Shown here: positions 8,229-16,844 of the stretch, piece by piece | Numbering within the stretch: the stretch's first letter is position 1 | Layout of the letters: every line of letters starts with the position of its first letter | NCBI RefSeq assembly: GCF_013283665.1 | Contig: NZ_JABEKU010000001.1 | Span: 1 to 64,000, forward strand | DNA: 64,000 bases | Direction of reading: 5' to 3' | From: Ensifer sesbaniae | Lineage (GTDB): Bacteria; Pseudomonadota; Alphaproteobacteria; Rhizobiales; Rhizobiaceae | Translations under genes and position numbers: made by a program | The notes under the pieces: model-generated | What the model was told of the DNA's origin: nothing | Seen by the model: the letters and a program-made list of their open reading frames with translations, nothing else | The model's database searches: none

Positions 8229-9453
8229 AGTCGTGGTGTTGTCCGGTTTGCTGGACCGGTGGCCGCTGTACGACCGCCGCAATGAGGGGCATGGCGCCTT
8301 AGAAGAAGCCAGACACAAGCTGCTCCTCAAATCAACGATCGAGCAGGTCCCGGTCACACGCATAGCCGACATCACGCCACTCGACGTCCTGGGCATTCCT
8401 GTGTTTGCAGCGGTCACTCCCCTGGCCCGAGACTTGACCACCCATCTGGGCAAAGGGGTGGACAAGGAGACGGCCCGCGTCAGTGCCATCATGGAGTCGA
8501 TCGAGAGAGTTTGCGCAGAGGAGTTCGAGTGCCAGTCCCGGTATGCTACTTATCTCGAGCTTAAGGCTTCCGGTGCCGAGGTTGCCGATCCTCTAACCTT
8601 CGATCTTCCCCCGCTGACCAGTTATCGTCCGGATTCGCGGATTGAATGGGTCGAGGGTTGGGAATTCATCAGCGCTCGTCCGATCTGGGTTCCAGCCGAC
8701 CTGGCGAGGTCTCCCGCAAAGGAAGGCATACTGGATCAGGTCGATACCAACGGCCTGGCTGCCGGGTTCACGCGTGGCCAGGCCGTGCGCAGCGCGCTTC
8801 TGGAGGTTGTCGAACGGGATGCCGTCAGTCAGCACCACTTCTTTGAACAGTATGGACATGCGGGGGACGCCGGGCCTGCCGGACGCAGGATTGATGTGGA
8901 ATCACTTCCTCCAGCACCCAAGGCGCTTGCCGAGCGCGCCAGGGAAGCAAACCTGGAACTCATCCTGGAAGATCTGACGAGCGACCTTGAGATACCGGTC
9001 ATCTCGAGCACGCTGATAGACCCGCACTTTTGTAGTGCCGCGGGGCCGATGCCGCTGGTCGTTGCGGGGTGGGGCGCTGACCTTTTGGCCAGTGCCGCTG
9101 TTACACACGCTATCCTTGAGTCATTCCAGTCGAGGCTCGGGGTCATTCACGGTGCCCGTGACTCCTACAACCAGGTACCCTCTTCGCGGCGGGCCAGCCT
9201 ATCCGCGCCCGGGGTTCCTGCAGCCGAGCATGACTTCTCCACCATTCCCAATGCAATCTCGCCAGACCTCGAGTCAGAATTCGAATTTGTCCTGGAGAGG
9301 CTGAAATCCGCCGGACTTACGCAGGTCATAGTGATTGACCTGAGCCGAAAGTCACTGGACCTGCCCGTTGTGAGGGTGCGCGTACCCGGTCTGTCGCTCT
9401 TTACGGTCGACCCCCGCCGGGTTGGCTGGCGAAGTGCAAGGCACTTGCTCTAA
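8218..9453 (+). CDS. YcaO-domain cyclodehydratase/thioamide synthetase
   Basis: YcaO enzymes use ATP to phosphorylate backbone amides, forming azolines, amidines or, with TfuA, thioamides. This 411-aa protein shows the ATP-site motifs SAIMESIERVCAEE (S-x3-E-x3-R) and ALLEVVERDAV. It ends GWRSARHLL and lacks the C-terminal PxPxP of azoline-forming YcaOs, which agrees with its TfuA partner. The start is GTG 8218, overlapping the precursor gene by 11 nt. The stop overlaps the TfuA start (TAATG). The likely substrate is the upstream 67-aa peptide; the chemistry is inferred from the pairing. Confidence 0.9.
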   Translation: MDSEVVVLSGLLDRWPLYDRRNEGHGALEEARHKLLLKSTIEQVPVTRIADITPLDVLGIPVFAAVTPLARDLTTHLGKGVDKETARVSAIMESIERVCAEEFECQSRYATYLELKASGAEVADPLTFDLPPLTSYRPDSRIEWVEGWEFISARPIWVPADLARSPAKEGILDQVDTNGLAAGFTRGQAVRSALLEVVERDAVSQHHFFEQYGHAGDAGPAGRRIDVESLPPAPKALAERAREANLELILEDLTSDLEIPVISSTLIDPHFCSAAGPMPLVVAGWGADLLASAAVTHAILESFQSRLGVIHGARDSYNQVPSSRRASLSAPGVPAAEHDFSTIPNAISPDLESEFEFVLERLKSAGLTQVIVIDLSRKSLDLPVVRVRVPGLSLFTVDPRRVGWRSARHLL

Positions 9454-10637
9454 TGGGCACGTTGCGGATGCCGCCGGTCGTGTTCCTGGGGCCGAGCGCA
9501 CCCGCTTCGGACATCCTGTCCATCTTGCCCGATGCGATCATCAGACCTCCGGCGAGGCGGGGGGATCTTTATGCCTGTCGCATCTTGAAGCACGAGTTCT
9601 TTCTGGTCCTGGATGGCGCATTCGGCAATGTCCTTGCCATTTCGCCGCGGGAAGTCGTTGACATTGTCCAGGACGGGGCGGTCGTGGTCGGTGCCTCCAG
9701 CATGGGGGCGCTCCGGGCGGCGGACTGCGCGCCGGCAGGTGTGCATGGCGCGGGGATCATATTTCGGCTGTTCAAGGACCGGATCATCTCCACGGAGGAC
9801 GAGGTGGCAGTCCTCTTCCGCGAGGACAGGGCTTTTCCGGCCCTTACAGAACCATTGATTAATATGCGGATCGCGCTGCGGCGGGCTACGAGGATCGGTC
9901 TCGTGGGAGCAGCCGAAGCCGAGGACGTCATCTCGGCAGCTCAATCGCTTCATTTTAGTCTGAGGACATGGCCCAGCGCCTATCGGAAAGCCGGGCACCA
10001 CCTCTCGGGCGAACTGCTCGACTTCTTAAGGGCGATCGATACAAAGCGCACCGACGCAGTTCAGGCCGCAAACAAGGTCTTGAAATTACTGGAAGTCGAT
10101 CGAGGTCCACCCCGCGCTTCCAGATCACCTCAGCTGTTTGGACTGCTCGGCGATGGCAGGGGGCGGGCCCCCAATGCGTTGAGTGGCGCGGATCGGCAAC
10201 AGATCGAAGCCGAGTTCATCGAGTGGCTTTGCTGTTCCGGGAGGGGCTACCCACGGCTCGACAAGGAAATTGACTGGCTCAGCGGAGAATTGACGGTGCC
10301 GACCGCGTCGGTTTGGAATATCCTTGACGGCTCGGGTGAGCTAGAGGCCGAGCTGATGAGGTTCAACGTCTTTTGCAGGGCTGTCGCCGAAGCTCGGCGA
10401 TGCGGCCTTCGGCCGGAAATCGAGGACTTCCGGCAAGCGGAACTTCAACTGGCCAACGCCCATCGTGTGGGCTCATGGAATGAGCTCCTCGATTGCAAAG
10501 GAAGTGGTTCGTCCTTCTCCAAGCGCCTGAGCATACATTGTACTCAACTTGCTCTGACCAAATGCCTTCGACGGACATCCTTGTTCGGAGAGGCTCCGTC
10601 AACGAAGCCGAGAGAGGTTTTGTTATGGCACCCCTAG
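9453..10637 (+). CDS. TfuA-like protein
   Basis: TfuA partners YcaO in thioamide formation (trifolitoxin locus, methanogen methyl-CoM reductase) and is thought to help deliver sulfur. The N-terminal half matches the TfuA core: VVFLGPSAPASD, PPARRGDLYA, LDGAFGNVLAISPREV and VVGASSMGALRAADC. The C-terminal 200 residues are less conserved and have no family I recognise. At 394 aa it is longer than the minimal TfuA domain. The start ATG 9453 overlaps the YcaO stop, and the stop lies inside the next gene, so the set is one operon. Confidence 0.9.
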   Translation: MGTLRMPPVVFLGPSAPASDILSILPDAIIRPPARRGDLYACRILKHEFFLVLDGAFGNVLAISPREVVDIVQDGAVVVGASSMGALRAADCAPAGVHGAGIIFRLFKDRIISTEDEVAVLFREDRAFPALTEPLINMRIALRRATRIGLVGAAEAEDVISAAQSLHFSLRTWPSAYRKAGHHLSGELLDFLRAIDTKRTDAVQAANKVLKLLEVDRGPPRASRSPQLFGLLGDGRGRAPNALSGADRQQIEAEFIEWLCCSGRGYPRLDKEIDWLSGELTVPTASVWNILDGSGELEAELMRFNVFCRAVAEARRCGLRPEIEDFRQAELQLANAHRVGSWNELLDCKGSGSSFSKRLSIHCTQLALTKCLRRTSLFGEAPSTKPREVLLWHP

Positions 10638-13264
10638 TAGAAAGCCAGACGCCGGGCAACAGCGTTTGCATGCTCTTCACTGACATCGAGGGTTCGACAA
10701 ACCTGGTGGATTCTTATCCCGACCTCTACGATGAGATGCTCCTTCGGCACAACGAGTTGCTGCGCAACGCCATCCACTCCTATGGTGGCGAGGAAATAAA
10801 CGTTGTTGGCGACTCTGTATTCGCACTCTTTCCCGCCTCCACCCAAGCGGTTCAGGCAGCGATTGACGCCCAATTTGCTCTAACGAAAGAAGTATGGGCT
10901 CAAGGATGCAAGCCACTGGTGCGGATGGGCCTGCATTCCGGACCTGTGAGAAGACACGACGACACCATAACCGGGATAGAGGTGCATCGTGCGGCTCGTA
11001 TCGCATCGGTGGCACACGGAGGTCAGATCGTCATTTCGAACGTTGTCCGCGATGAGCTGGCAGAAGGCCTCATCGGAGCGACCGTGAAGGTCCGCGATCT
11101 CGGATTTCATCGCCTCAAGGATCTTCGCTATCCTGAAGCGCTGTTCGATCTGGTGGTCCCGGGACTACAAAGCGAATTTGCACCTATCTCATCGATCGGC
11201 GCCAATCGCACCAACCTCCCGTCCGATTTGCCGGTTCTCTACGGTCGGCGCCTGGAATTAGCCCGGCTAAATCAAATCCTGGCGGATAAAAAGAGCCGTA
11301 TTGTTACGCTGACGGGCGCCGGCGGCGTGGGCAAGACAAGCCTGGCGATGCACGCTGGCAGATCGGCGCTGAGCTTGTTTTCACGGGGCGTGTTTTTCAT
11401 ACAGTTGAGAGAAATTGACAATCCGGACCTGATCGGTTCGGAGATCTGCAAGGCCATAGGCCTGCAAGAGGCACCCGGTATCTCCGCCATCGAAACGGTG
11501 TGCAACTCGCTGGGCGGCGCTGAGGTGTTGTTGATATTCGACACCTTTGAGCATCTGGTCGAAGCGGCACCGGTCATCAATGCCATTCGCAAAACATGTC
11601 CGGCGACCACCGTTCTGAGCACCAGTCGTGAGCCCCTCAAATTGCGCGCGGAGACGGAATTCGTCGTGCCTCCCCTCAGCGTACCGGACGAAGGGGAGGG
11701 CTTCGATCGGATGCTGGAGAACCCGTCCGTGCAGCTCTTCGAGAAGTTCGCACGCCGCGAGCGGCCGGACTTCAGCCTGGGGGATGACACATTGGGGCCG
11801 GTATCCAGAATATGCCGGAAACTTGACGGGCTACCACTGGCGCTTGAATTGGCAGCCTCGCAGGTAGGACTCCTCAGTGTAGCCGAGCTGGAGGACCGCC
11901 TTCAAAGCAGTATGCAAGACCTTCGCAGTAAGGCGCGGGATATTGATCCCCGTCACCGTACCCTTCGTCTGATGATCGGATGGAGCGACCATCTCCTGAC
12001 GGAAAGCCAGCGTCGGGTTTTTTATGCGTCGGCCGTCTTCAACGGCGGGTTCGGTCTTCGTGCCGTCGCCTCCTTGTTCGAGGACGACATCGATGTCGTT
12101 GACCACGTGGAAGCTCTTCTGGACAAAAGCCTCTTGTTCAGAACGACGGCTCTGGGCCATCCGCGTCTCAACATGCTGGACACGGTTCGCGATTATGCGC
12201 TCGACAAACTGCAAGGGTCGGATGGGTACGAAACGATCCGCGACCGTCAGGCGGACTATTTTACCGAGCTCGTCCTATCCGCAGCGCCAAACGTGATGAG
12301 GTTCAACCAGCGCGATTCGGTCGAGCACCTGATGCAAGAGTCCGGGAACATTCGGGTGGCACTCGAATGGCGAATGAAGCAATCCAGCGCCTTTCAATCC
12401 GCCAAGCTCATCGAGGCGCTGACGTGGCTCTGGATATCGAGAGGCCAGTTTTCGGAAGCGAGAACATGGTCGGACAAGGCTTTGCAACATGCGCGGACCA
12501 CAGGCGAACCAGAGCCGTTGGCGCGCATTTTGAACTCGGCCGCATTCATCCGGTACATGTCCGGTGATCCTGAAACAGCGCGTGAAAATGGCGTTGAAAG
12601 TCACCGTATCTACAGCGAGTTGGGGCACAAGGCCGGAATTGCGAATGCCGGGATCATTGCCGGCATTGCCAAAGCCACCACAGGTGACCCCGAGGCAGGC
12701 GGTGCTTTGATCGTGGAGTCATTCGAACTGGCGAAGCTGATCGGTGACGACCATGGAACCGTGGTTGCCCTTATTGCAATTGGGGAAGGAACACGCGCCG
12801 AAGGGGACGACGCGGCCGCCGAGGCCTACTATCTGGATGCCCTCAAACTGCTCGACAAACTGGGTGACACCTATTGGCATGGCCACCTGTTGCAAAACCT
12901 TGCCCATTTCAGACTGCACAACGGTGATTGGAGGAACGCGGCGGCGCTCGCTGGCGAGGCCCTGGCCATCGGCGAGAGATATGACTACCCGATGGTGGTG
13001 AACCTTGCTGTCGCAGCGATAAGCGGAGTGCTCGCAGCGAAAGAGAATTGGGACGGTGCTGCTGAAATCATCGGGGCAGTGAATGGTCGTCTTGCTCGCC
13101 TGGGCGTCCGGTTTGAACCGACAGACGATGCCGATTTTCAAAGAATCGTGTCTGCGGTTCGCAAGGCATCAGGAAACAAGCGATTCGCCCACGCGAGCGA
13201 AAAAGGCGCCAAGCGCCCATGGGAGGAGATACTCTCGTCATGCCGCGCCGCCGTTGCAAGTTAG
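10625..13264 (+). CDS. Class III cyclase-like/NB-ARC ATPase/TPR regulatory protein
   Basis: An 879-aa multidomain protein. Residues 10-190 form a class III adenylate/guanylate cyclase domain (FTDIEGSTNLVD, VVGDSVFALFP, VHRAARIASVAHGG). The usual Asn of the VNRAAR motif is His here, so cyclase activity is uncertain. An NB-ARC/STAND ATPase follows with Walker A LTGAGGVGKTSLA, Walker B VLLIFDTFEHL, STSREPLKL and GLPLALELAA. The C-terminal part is TPR-like helical repeats. ATG 10625 (GAGAGG upstream) lies inside the TfuA gene, 13 nt overlap. It may sense a signal for the RiPP operon; there is no DNA-binding domain that I can see. Confidence 0.88.
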   Translation: MAPLVESQTPGNSVCMLFTDIEGSTNLVDSYPDLYDEMLLRHNELLRNAIHSYGGEEINVVGDSVFALFPASTQAVQAAIDAQFALTKEVWAQGCKPLVRMGLHSGPVRRHDDTITGIEVHRAARIASVAHGGQIVISNVVRDELAEGLIGATVKVRDLGFHRLKDLRYPEALFDLVVPGLQSEFAPISSIGANRTNLPSDLPVLYGRRLELARLNQILADKKSRIVTLTGAGGVGKTSLAMHAGRSALSLFSRGVFFIQLREIDNPDLIGSEICKAIGLQEAPGISAIETVCNSLGGAEVLLIFDTFEHLVEAAPVINAIRKTCPATTVLSTSREPLKLRAETEFVVPPLSVPDEGEGFDRMLENPSVQLFEKFARRERPDFSLGDDTLGPVSRICRKLDGLPLALELAASQVGLLSVAELEDRLQSSMQDLRSKARDIDPRHRTLRLMIGWSDHLLTESQRRVFYASAVFNGGFGLRAVASLFEDDIDVVDHVEALLDKSLLFRTTALGHPRLNMLDTVRDYALDKLQGSDGYETIRDRQADYFTELVLSAAPNVMRFNQRDSVEHLMQESGNIRVALEWRMKQSSAFQSAKLIEALTWLWISRGQFSEARTWSDKALQHARTTGEPEPLARILNSAAFIRYMSGDPETARENGVESHRIYSELGHKAGIANAGIIAGIAKATTGDPEAGGALIVESFELAKLIGDDHGTVVALIAIGEGTRAEGDDAAAEAYYLDALKLLDKLGDTYWHGHLLQNLAHFRLHNGDWRNAAALAGEALAIGERYDYPMVVNLAVAAISGVLAAKENWDGAAEIIGAVNGRLARLGVRFEPTDDADFQRIVSAVRKASGNKRFAHASEKGAKRPWEEILSSCRAAVAS

Positions 13265-13299
13265 GGGCTGTTCTAGGATCGTTTCTCGAATGGCGACCA

Positions 13300-13485
13300 C
13301 GTCCGGTAAACCGTTCTCGATGCGGCGCGGAAGTACAAGTCTCGGTGCAATCAGGCCCCCGCAACCAAACTCTCATAAGACTTTCAACACTTTGATCGGC
13401 CTCCTTCGGGAGGCCGAAGTCGTTTTTTACCCCTAGCACAACGCTAGCACAGAACTGGCCCCCCATTTGACGCGTCCTTGTGAAA
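13300..13485 (+). repeat. att-like repeat with tRNA-fMet 3' end, copy 1
   Basis: Bases 13355-13369 (GCCCCCGCAACCAAA) equal 753-767 of tRNA-fMet and continue with partial similarity (CTCTCATAA against ATCTTACAA). The wider 13300-13485 segment is an imperfect copy of 59590-59763: both share CAAGTCTCGGTG, AATCAGGCC, CTAGCACA and TTGACGC-TCCTTGTGA blocks in order. The form fits attachment-site scars of elements integrating at the tRNA. No integrase gene remains beside it. Confidence 0.65.
13397..13428 (+). terminator. Rho-independent terminator after the RiPP operon
   Basis: The inverted repeat CGGCCTCC-TTC-GGGAGGCCG is followed by a stretch ending in TTTTTT at 13423. It lies 133 nt beyond the end of the cyclase/NB-ARC gene and can terminate the operon. 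It may have come with the att-like segment. Confidence 0.75.
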
Positions 13486-13890
13486 GCACGGCGATCGCCG
13501 AAGCTACACCACTCCCTGGGACGTCATCCACTACAGCGCCGCTCGATCAACGTGAGACGCTGAGGCGCATCTTGTCTTGGGTCCGTCGGAGTTGCGTTGG
13601 GGCCGCCGATACTTGACGGTGATGATCCGGAACGAGACATCAGCATCCGACAGTCCCCTAACATGGGCGCGCTCAGGCCGGGGACATGATTGCACCCGGC
13701 GGCCAAGTACAACACCAACTGGCCGGCAGAGACGCAGCGATTGGCGTTCTCTGTCACCTTGTATGTTTGCGCGCCGATGTTTGAGAGATCGGGAATACCG
13801 GAGATAGTTCGAGTCACGTAGAATCGTTGATGAAGATACCGAATTGGACAGAACCAAAGAGAAGACCGTTTGCCGCGGCTGCCCTACTCT
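13486..13890. other. No recognisable gene
   Basis: About 400 bases between the att-like repeat and the TetR gene. A 97-codon minus-strand frame starting near 13817 begins MTRTISGIPDLSNIGAQTYK but has no family I know and no ribosome site. I do not call it. Confidence 0.45.
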
Positions 13891-14553
13891 CTATCCTGCG
13901 TCGACAGTACCGACCCCCCTTGATTGCAGGCGCCGATATCGTTGCAGGAACATCCGAATCGTCTCGTCAACGACTTCGTCAGCCGCAAAGGGTAGGCTTT
14001 CGCGACCGATCATCCAGGGCCATAGAGATAGCTCGTTCAGCATCCCCATGAACTGGTGGGCCGCAAGCGACGGGTTGTGGCAGTCCAGGATGCCAGCCGT
14101 AGTGAGATGGGTGAGATAGTGCACGAGCCTCTCGGTCTGGGGCTCCATGACCGCGGCAAACTCCTCGGCGATCCAAGGGAAGTGGCGGGAGTCGGCCACC
14201 AGCATCCGAAGAAAGCCACAGTATTCCGGGTGCCTGTGCAGCTCTAGAATCGCGTGCGCGACGACACGGAGAACGTCCTCGACGTCGCGGTGTGGCTCGA
14301 GGCCGGTCGGAAGCGCGGCCTCGAGTTGCCGCGACACCCCGCGGAGCATCTCCCGGAAGATCTCTTCCTTCGTTGCGAACTGGTTGTAGAGCGTCCGGCG
14401 CGCTACGCCGGCCGCCGCCGCTAGTTCGTCCATGCTGACGGAACCGAAGCCCCGTTCCAGGAACAGCCGCCCAGCCGCCTCGATGATCGCCTGCCGCGAC
14501 CCGGCATGCCGGAGTTTCGGACTGGCGCCATTTGAAGCTCTGCTGACATTCAT
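13891..14553 (-). CDS. TetR/AcrR family transcriptional regulator
   Basis: A 220-aa one-component repressor. The N-terminal helix-turn-helix is clear (IIEAAGRLFLERGFGSVSMD, then ELAAAAGVARRTLYNQFATK). The C-terminal ligand domain resembles the AefR-like group. ATG 14553 is preceded by GGGGG at 5 nt; a GTG at 14574 is less likely. Directly upstream is a GCACTC-AC-GAGTGC palindrome. Related TGCACT palindromes lie before the DUF2092 gene at 16775, so autoregulation and control of that pair is likely. Confidence 0.9.
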   Translation of the reverse strand: MNVSRASNGASPKLRHAGSRQAIIEAAGRLFLERGFGSVSMDELAAAAGVARRTLYNQFATKEEIFREMLRGVSRQLEAALPTGLEPHRDVEDVLRVVAHAILELHRHPEYCGFLRMLVADSRHFPWIAEEFAAVMEPQTERLVHYLTHLTTAGILDCHNPSLAAHQFMGMLNELSLWPWMIGRESLPFAADEVVDETIRMFLQRYRRLQSRGVGTVDAG

Positions 14554-14565
14554 GATCGCCCCCGT

Positions 14566-14610
14566 TGCACTCACGAGTGCTCCACTTCATGTACTGCATG
14601 GTGTAGTGCA
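14566..14610 (-). promoter_or_regulatory. Putative TetR operator (TGCACT-type)
   Basis: GCACTC-AC-GAGTGC is a perfect palindrome at 14567-14580, 13 nt upstream of the regulator start. A second, degenerate element (ACTGCATGGTGTAGTGCA) follows at 14593-14610. The half-site TGCACT/AGTGCA is shared with the two palindromes at 16798-16844. Confidence 0.6.
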
Positions 14611-14688
14611 ACACAAGGACCAAGTAGGTCGTCTGACCGATCCGGTCCTTCATGCTGAAGCTCCAGGGTCGCCATTTTCTAATCGGCT

Positions 14689-15783
14689 CTAATTCCCGCC
14701 GTAACCGGTGTTGCTATCAGGCGGCGGATATTCGCCCGCGACGGAGATGTTTCCCGAGACCTTGTACGCGATTCGCAAATTGGCGGCGGCAGCCTGAAGC
14801 CAGGCGACTGCAGCTTCCGTTGTCCATACCGTGCCATCCGGTGGCAGGCTCTCAAACAGGCCCACCATCATCAGGTTCACAGTTTGGGGGGGCGCGCTGC
14901 CGTCCCGCTGGTTCGAGCCGCTGTTCCCAGCGCCAGCGGACGGCTCGGGTTGGCCCTGATTATAGGTGCCCGCATAAATCCCTTTAGAGGAAGCCGCATA
15001 GGCTGCGCCGGTAGACCCCGATGAAGTCGCGTAGACCGCGCTCGAAGATGTCCCCCCAGACGAACCCGAAGGGGACGAACTCGAGTAACTGGAGCGAGAG
15101 GAACCCTGGGAAGAGCCAGACCCTGATGGGTAATAATATGTGTTCCCACTTCCGCTCGAAGCGATCGCGGCACCCGTGGTTACTCCGACCGCATATCCGC
15201 CAAGCGCGTAGGCCGCGCGGCGATAATTGCCACGGCCATAACTATAGTCTCCGCTCACATCCTCGCCATAGCCGCCGCCAAAGCTGTCGCGGCTATAGTA
15301 TCCACGGCCAAAGTATCCGTTACCGTTACCAGAAACGTTGATATCGCCGGAATTGTTCATAGTCACGTTGCCCGAGTCCCTCGCGGCGATATTGCCGCCG
15401 GAATTCACGAAGGTGCGGTTCACATTGATTTTATCGCCGGGAGGAAACGTGTCGCGACTGATGTTGCGGGGGGAGCTTTTACCCCCGCGCCCTTCTACAA
15501 GTCGCCGCTGGGGGGCATTGCCAATTGGCTCACGGGTCAGGCGCTCCATCGGCGTGCGGGCCGGGTGCTTCATCGGCGCACGGGTCTGGCGCTCAGTCGG
15601 TGCGCGGTCCAGGCGCTCCATCGGCGGGCGAGCCAAACGCTCTATCGGTGGACGCGCCAGTCCGCCCTCCGGCAGGCGCGGCAGTCCGCCCGGCGGCGGA
15701 GCAAATTGGCCGAAAGCAAGGTCCGGTGTAGCGATAGATAGTACGAGAAGGGCCGACAAGGTCCGTGTCACATGGTTCATCAC
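14689..15783 (-). CDS. Secreted low-complexity protein, partner of DUF2092 protein
   Basis: A 364-aa protein with a signal peptide (LSALLVLSIATPDLAFGQFA). Residues 30-90 hold seven or so degenerate 8-9-residue repeats of the form A-R-x-P-x-E-R-L. A Gly/Asn/Tyr-rich centre and a Ser-rich stretch follow. The last 80 residues look like a small folded domain (VNLMMVGLFESLPPDGTVWT). No family is assigned. Its ATG overlaps the stop of the DUF2092 gene (ATGA), so the two are co-translated. A surface or cell-envelope role is inferred. Confidence 0.7.
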   Translation of the reverse strand: MMNHVTRTLSALLVLSIATPDLAFGQFAPPPGGLPRLPEGGLARPPIERLARPPMERLDRAPTERQTRAPMKHPARTPMERLTREPIGNAPQRRLVEGRGGKSSPRNISRDTFPPGDKINVNRTFVNSGGNIAARDSGNVTMNNSGDINVSGNGNGYFGRGYYSRDSFGGGYGEDVSGDYSYGRGNYRRAAYALGGYAVGVTTGAAIASSGSGNTYYYPSGSGSSQGSSRSSYSSSSPSGSSGGTSSSAVYATSSGSTGAAYAASSKGIYAGTYNQGQPEPSAGAGNSGSNQRDGSAPPQTVNLMMVGLFESLPPDGTVWTTEAAVAWLQAAAANLRIAYKVSGNISVAGEYPPPDSNTGYGGN

Positions 15784-16775
15784 TTGCTCCTTTCCGCTTC
15801 CGGCGCACTGGCCGCGGTGAGCTCAATCCGTTTCGCGTCAGCGGGAGGCCGGAAGGCGAATCCGGTTCCGGATGGAGTGGGTTGCGTTTTCCAGCTCGTA
15901 AACTCAGCGATGAAACGGGGTTGGCCCGGCAGTGACCGGTGGGTGACGATCAACCGATGGGGGGTGGCTGCTTTACTCTTTTCCACCCACAGTTCCAAGT
16001 CGATGCCAGACTTCTGGATGAAGTACAGGTGCCGGCACTCGACACCATCCACGTTGGCTGTCCCGACCTGCCAAGCGGCGATGGCATCGCTCAACAGCAC
16101 TTTGTCGGGAGCGTTGGTAAAAAGGCCGGTGAGAGGATAATCGACATTTGTCTTCTCCAGGACCTCATTGAGTGCCGACGGAATGTCGCCCGATGCGGCA
16201 ATCACCGCGTATTCCTTGCTGTCTGGGAAGAAGATCGAGGCGGACTTGCCGTCGTAAAACAGGTTGTGACTACCGTCATCGCCGGTCGATTCGACGGCGA
16301 TTTGGTTGGGACGGTGCACGACGATCTTCATCGTATGAAAAATGTGAAGCGGCTGCCCGGACACGTCCAAATAGACTCTGATGGTTTTGGCCGTTATCGA
16401 CAAGTCTCTGGCCAGGAGTGTCTTGCTCATTTGCGAAACGGCGGCCGCGGCTTCATCACTGATCGCCGGCTTGAATCGCGAAACTGATTCCTCTGCTCGG
16501 GCTACCGGCAACGCGGCGAAACCCACACACACGCCGAAGCCAACGATCCGAACGGCGTTTTGTAAGTTAGTAATCACCAGTGCCCGCCATGGTGGCAACG
16601 AGCCGGCCGTCGTAGATGCGTTGTTGGCTAGAGGTGTCGTCGCGGCCGCGATACCGGTGCGTTCACATCTCGCAAGGCTGCTATTCCGGCGCTCGCCGTC
16701 GGCCGATGAATCCGCGGCGGCCGGATCACACGCAGCCTTCAGGACGGCCACGTCTGAACCATTGCAAACTTCCAT
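15780..16775 (-). CDS. DUF2092 (LolA-like) periplasmic protein
   Basis: A 331-aa protein of the DUF2092 family, predicted periplasmic proteins related to the LolA/LppX fold. Supporting segments are VHRPNQIAVESTGDDGSHNL, FYDGKSASIFFPDSKEYAVI, DGVECRHLYFIQKSGIDLEL and the tail FAFRPPADAKRIEL. A signal sequence ending PVARAEE lies unusually far in (residues 65-95), so an internal GTG at 16577 could be the real start. ATG 16775 has AAGGG 8 nt upstream. It is first in an operon with the low-complexity protein. A second DUF2092 gene with a small secreted partner lies at 60682. Confidence 0.8.
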   Translation of the reverse strand: MEVCNGSDVAVLKAACDPAAADSSADGERRNSSLARCERTGIAAATTPLANNASTTAGSLPPWRALVITNLQNAVRIVGFGVCVGFAALPVARAEESVSRFKPAISDEAAAAVSQMSKTLLARDLSITAKTIRVYLDVSGQPLHIFHTMKIVVHRPNQIAVESTGDDGSHNLFYDGKSASIFFPDSKEYAVIAASGDIPSALNEVLEKTNVDYPLTGLFTNAPDKVLLSDAIAAWQVGTANVDGVECRHLYFIQKSGIDLELWVEKSKAATPHRLIVTHRSLPGQPRFIAEFTSWKTQPTPSGTGFAFRPPADAKRIELTAASAPEAERSK

Positions 16776-16797
16776 GTTCAATACCCTTCACGATCAC

Positions 16798-16844
16798 ATT
16801 TGCACTAACTAGTGCAAATTGTTTATACTGCACTGTGCAGTGCA
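16798..16844 (-). promoter_or_regulatory. Tandem TGCACT palindromes upstream of the DUF2092 operon
   Basis: ATTTGCACT-AACT-AGTGCAAAT (16798-16819, 9-bp arms) and TGCACTG-TG-CAGTGCA (16829-16844, 7-bp arms) lie just upstream of ATG 16775. They share half-sites with the palindrome at the TetR gene (14567), which points to one regulator acting at both places. Confidence 0.7.

Noticed and set aside
13355-13380. Possible second tRNA gene
   Set aside because: Only the last 15 bases of the tRNA are present. There is no anticodon or D arm, so it is an attachment-site remnant and not a gene.
13300-13485. Coding tail of an integrase
   Set aside because: The two att-like copies could once have been next to integrases, but no frame in either shows tyrosine-recombinase motifs.
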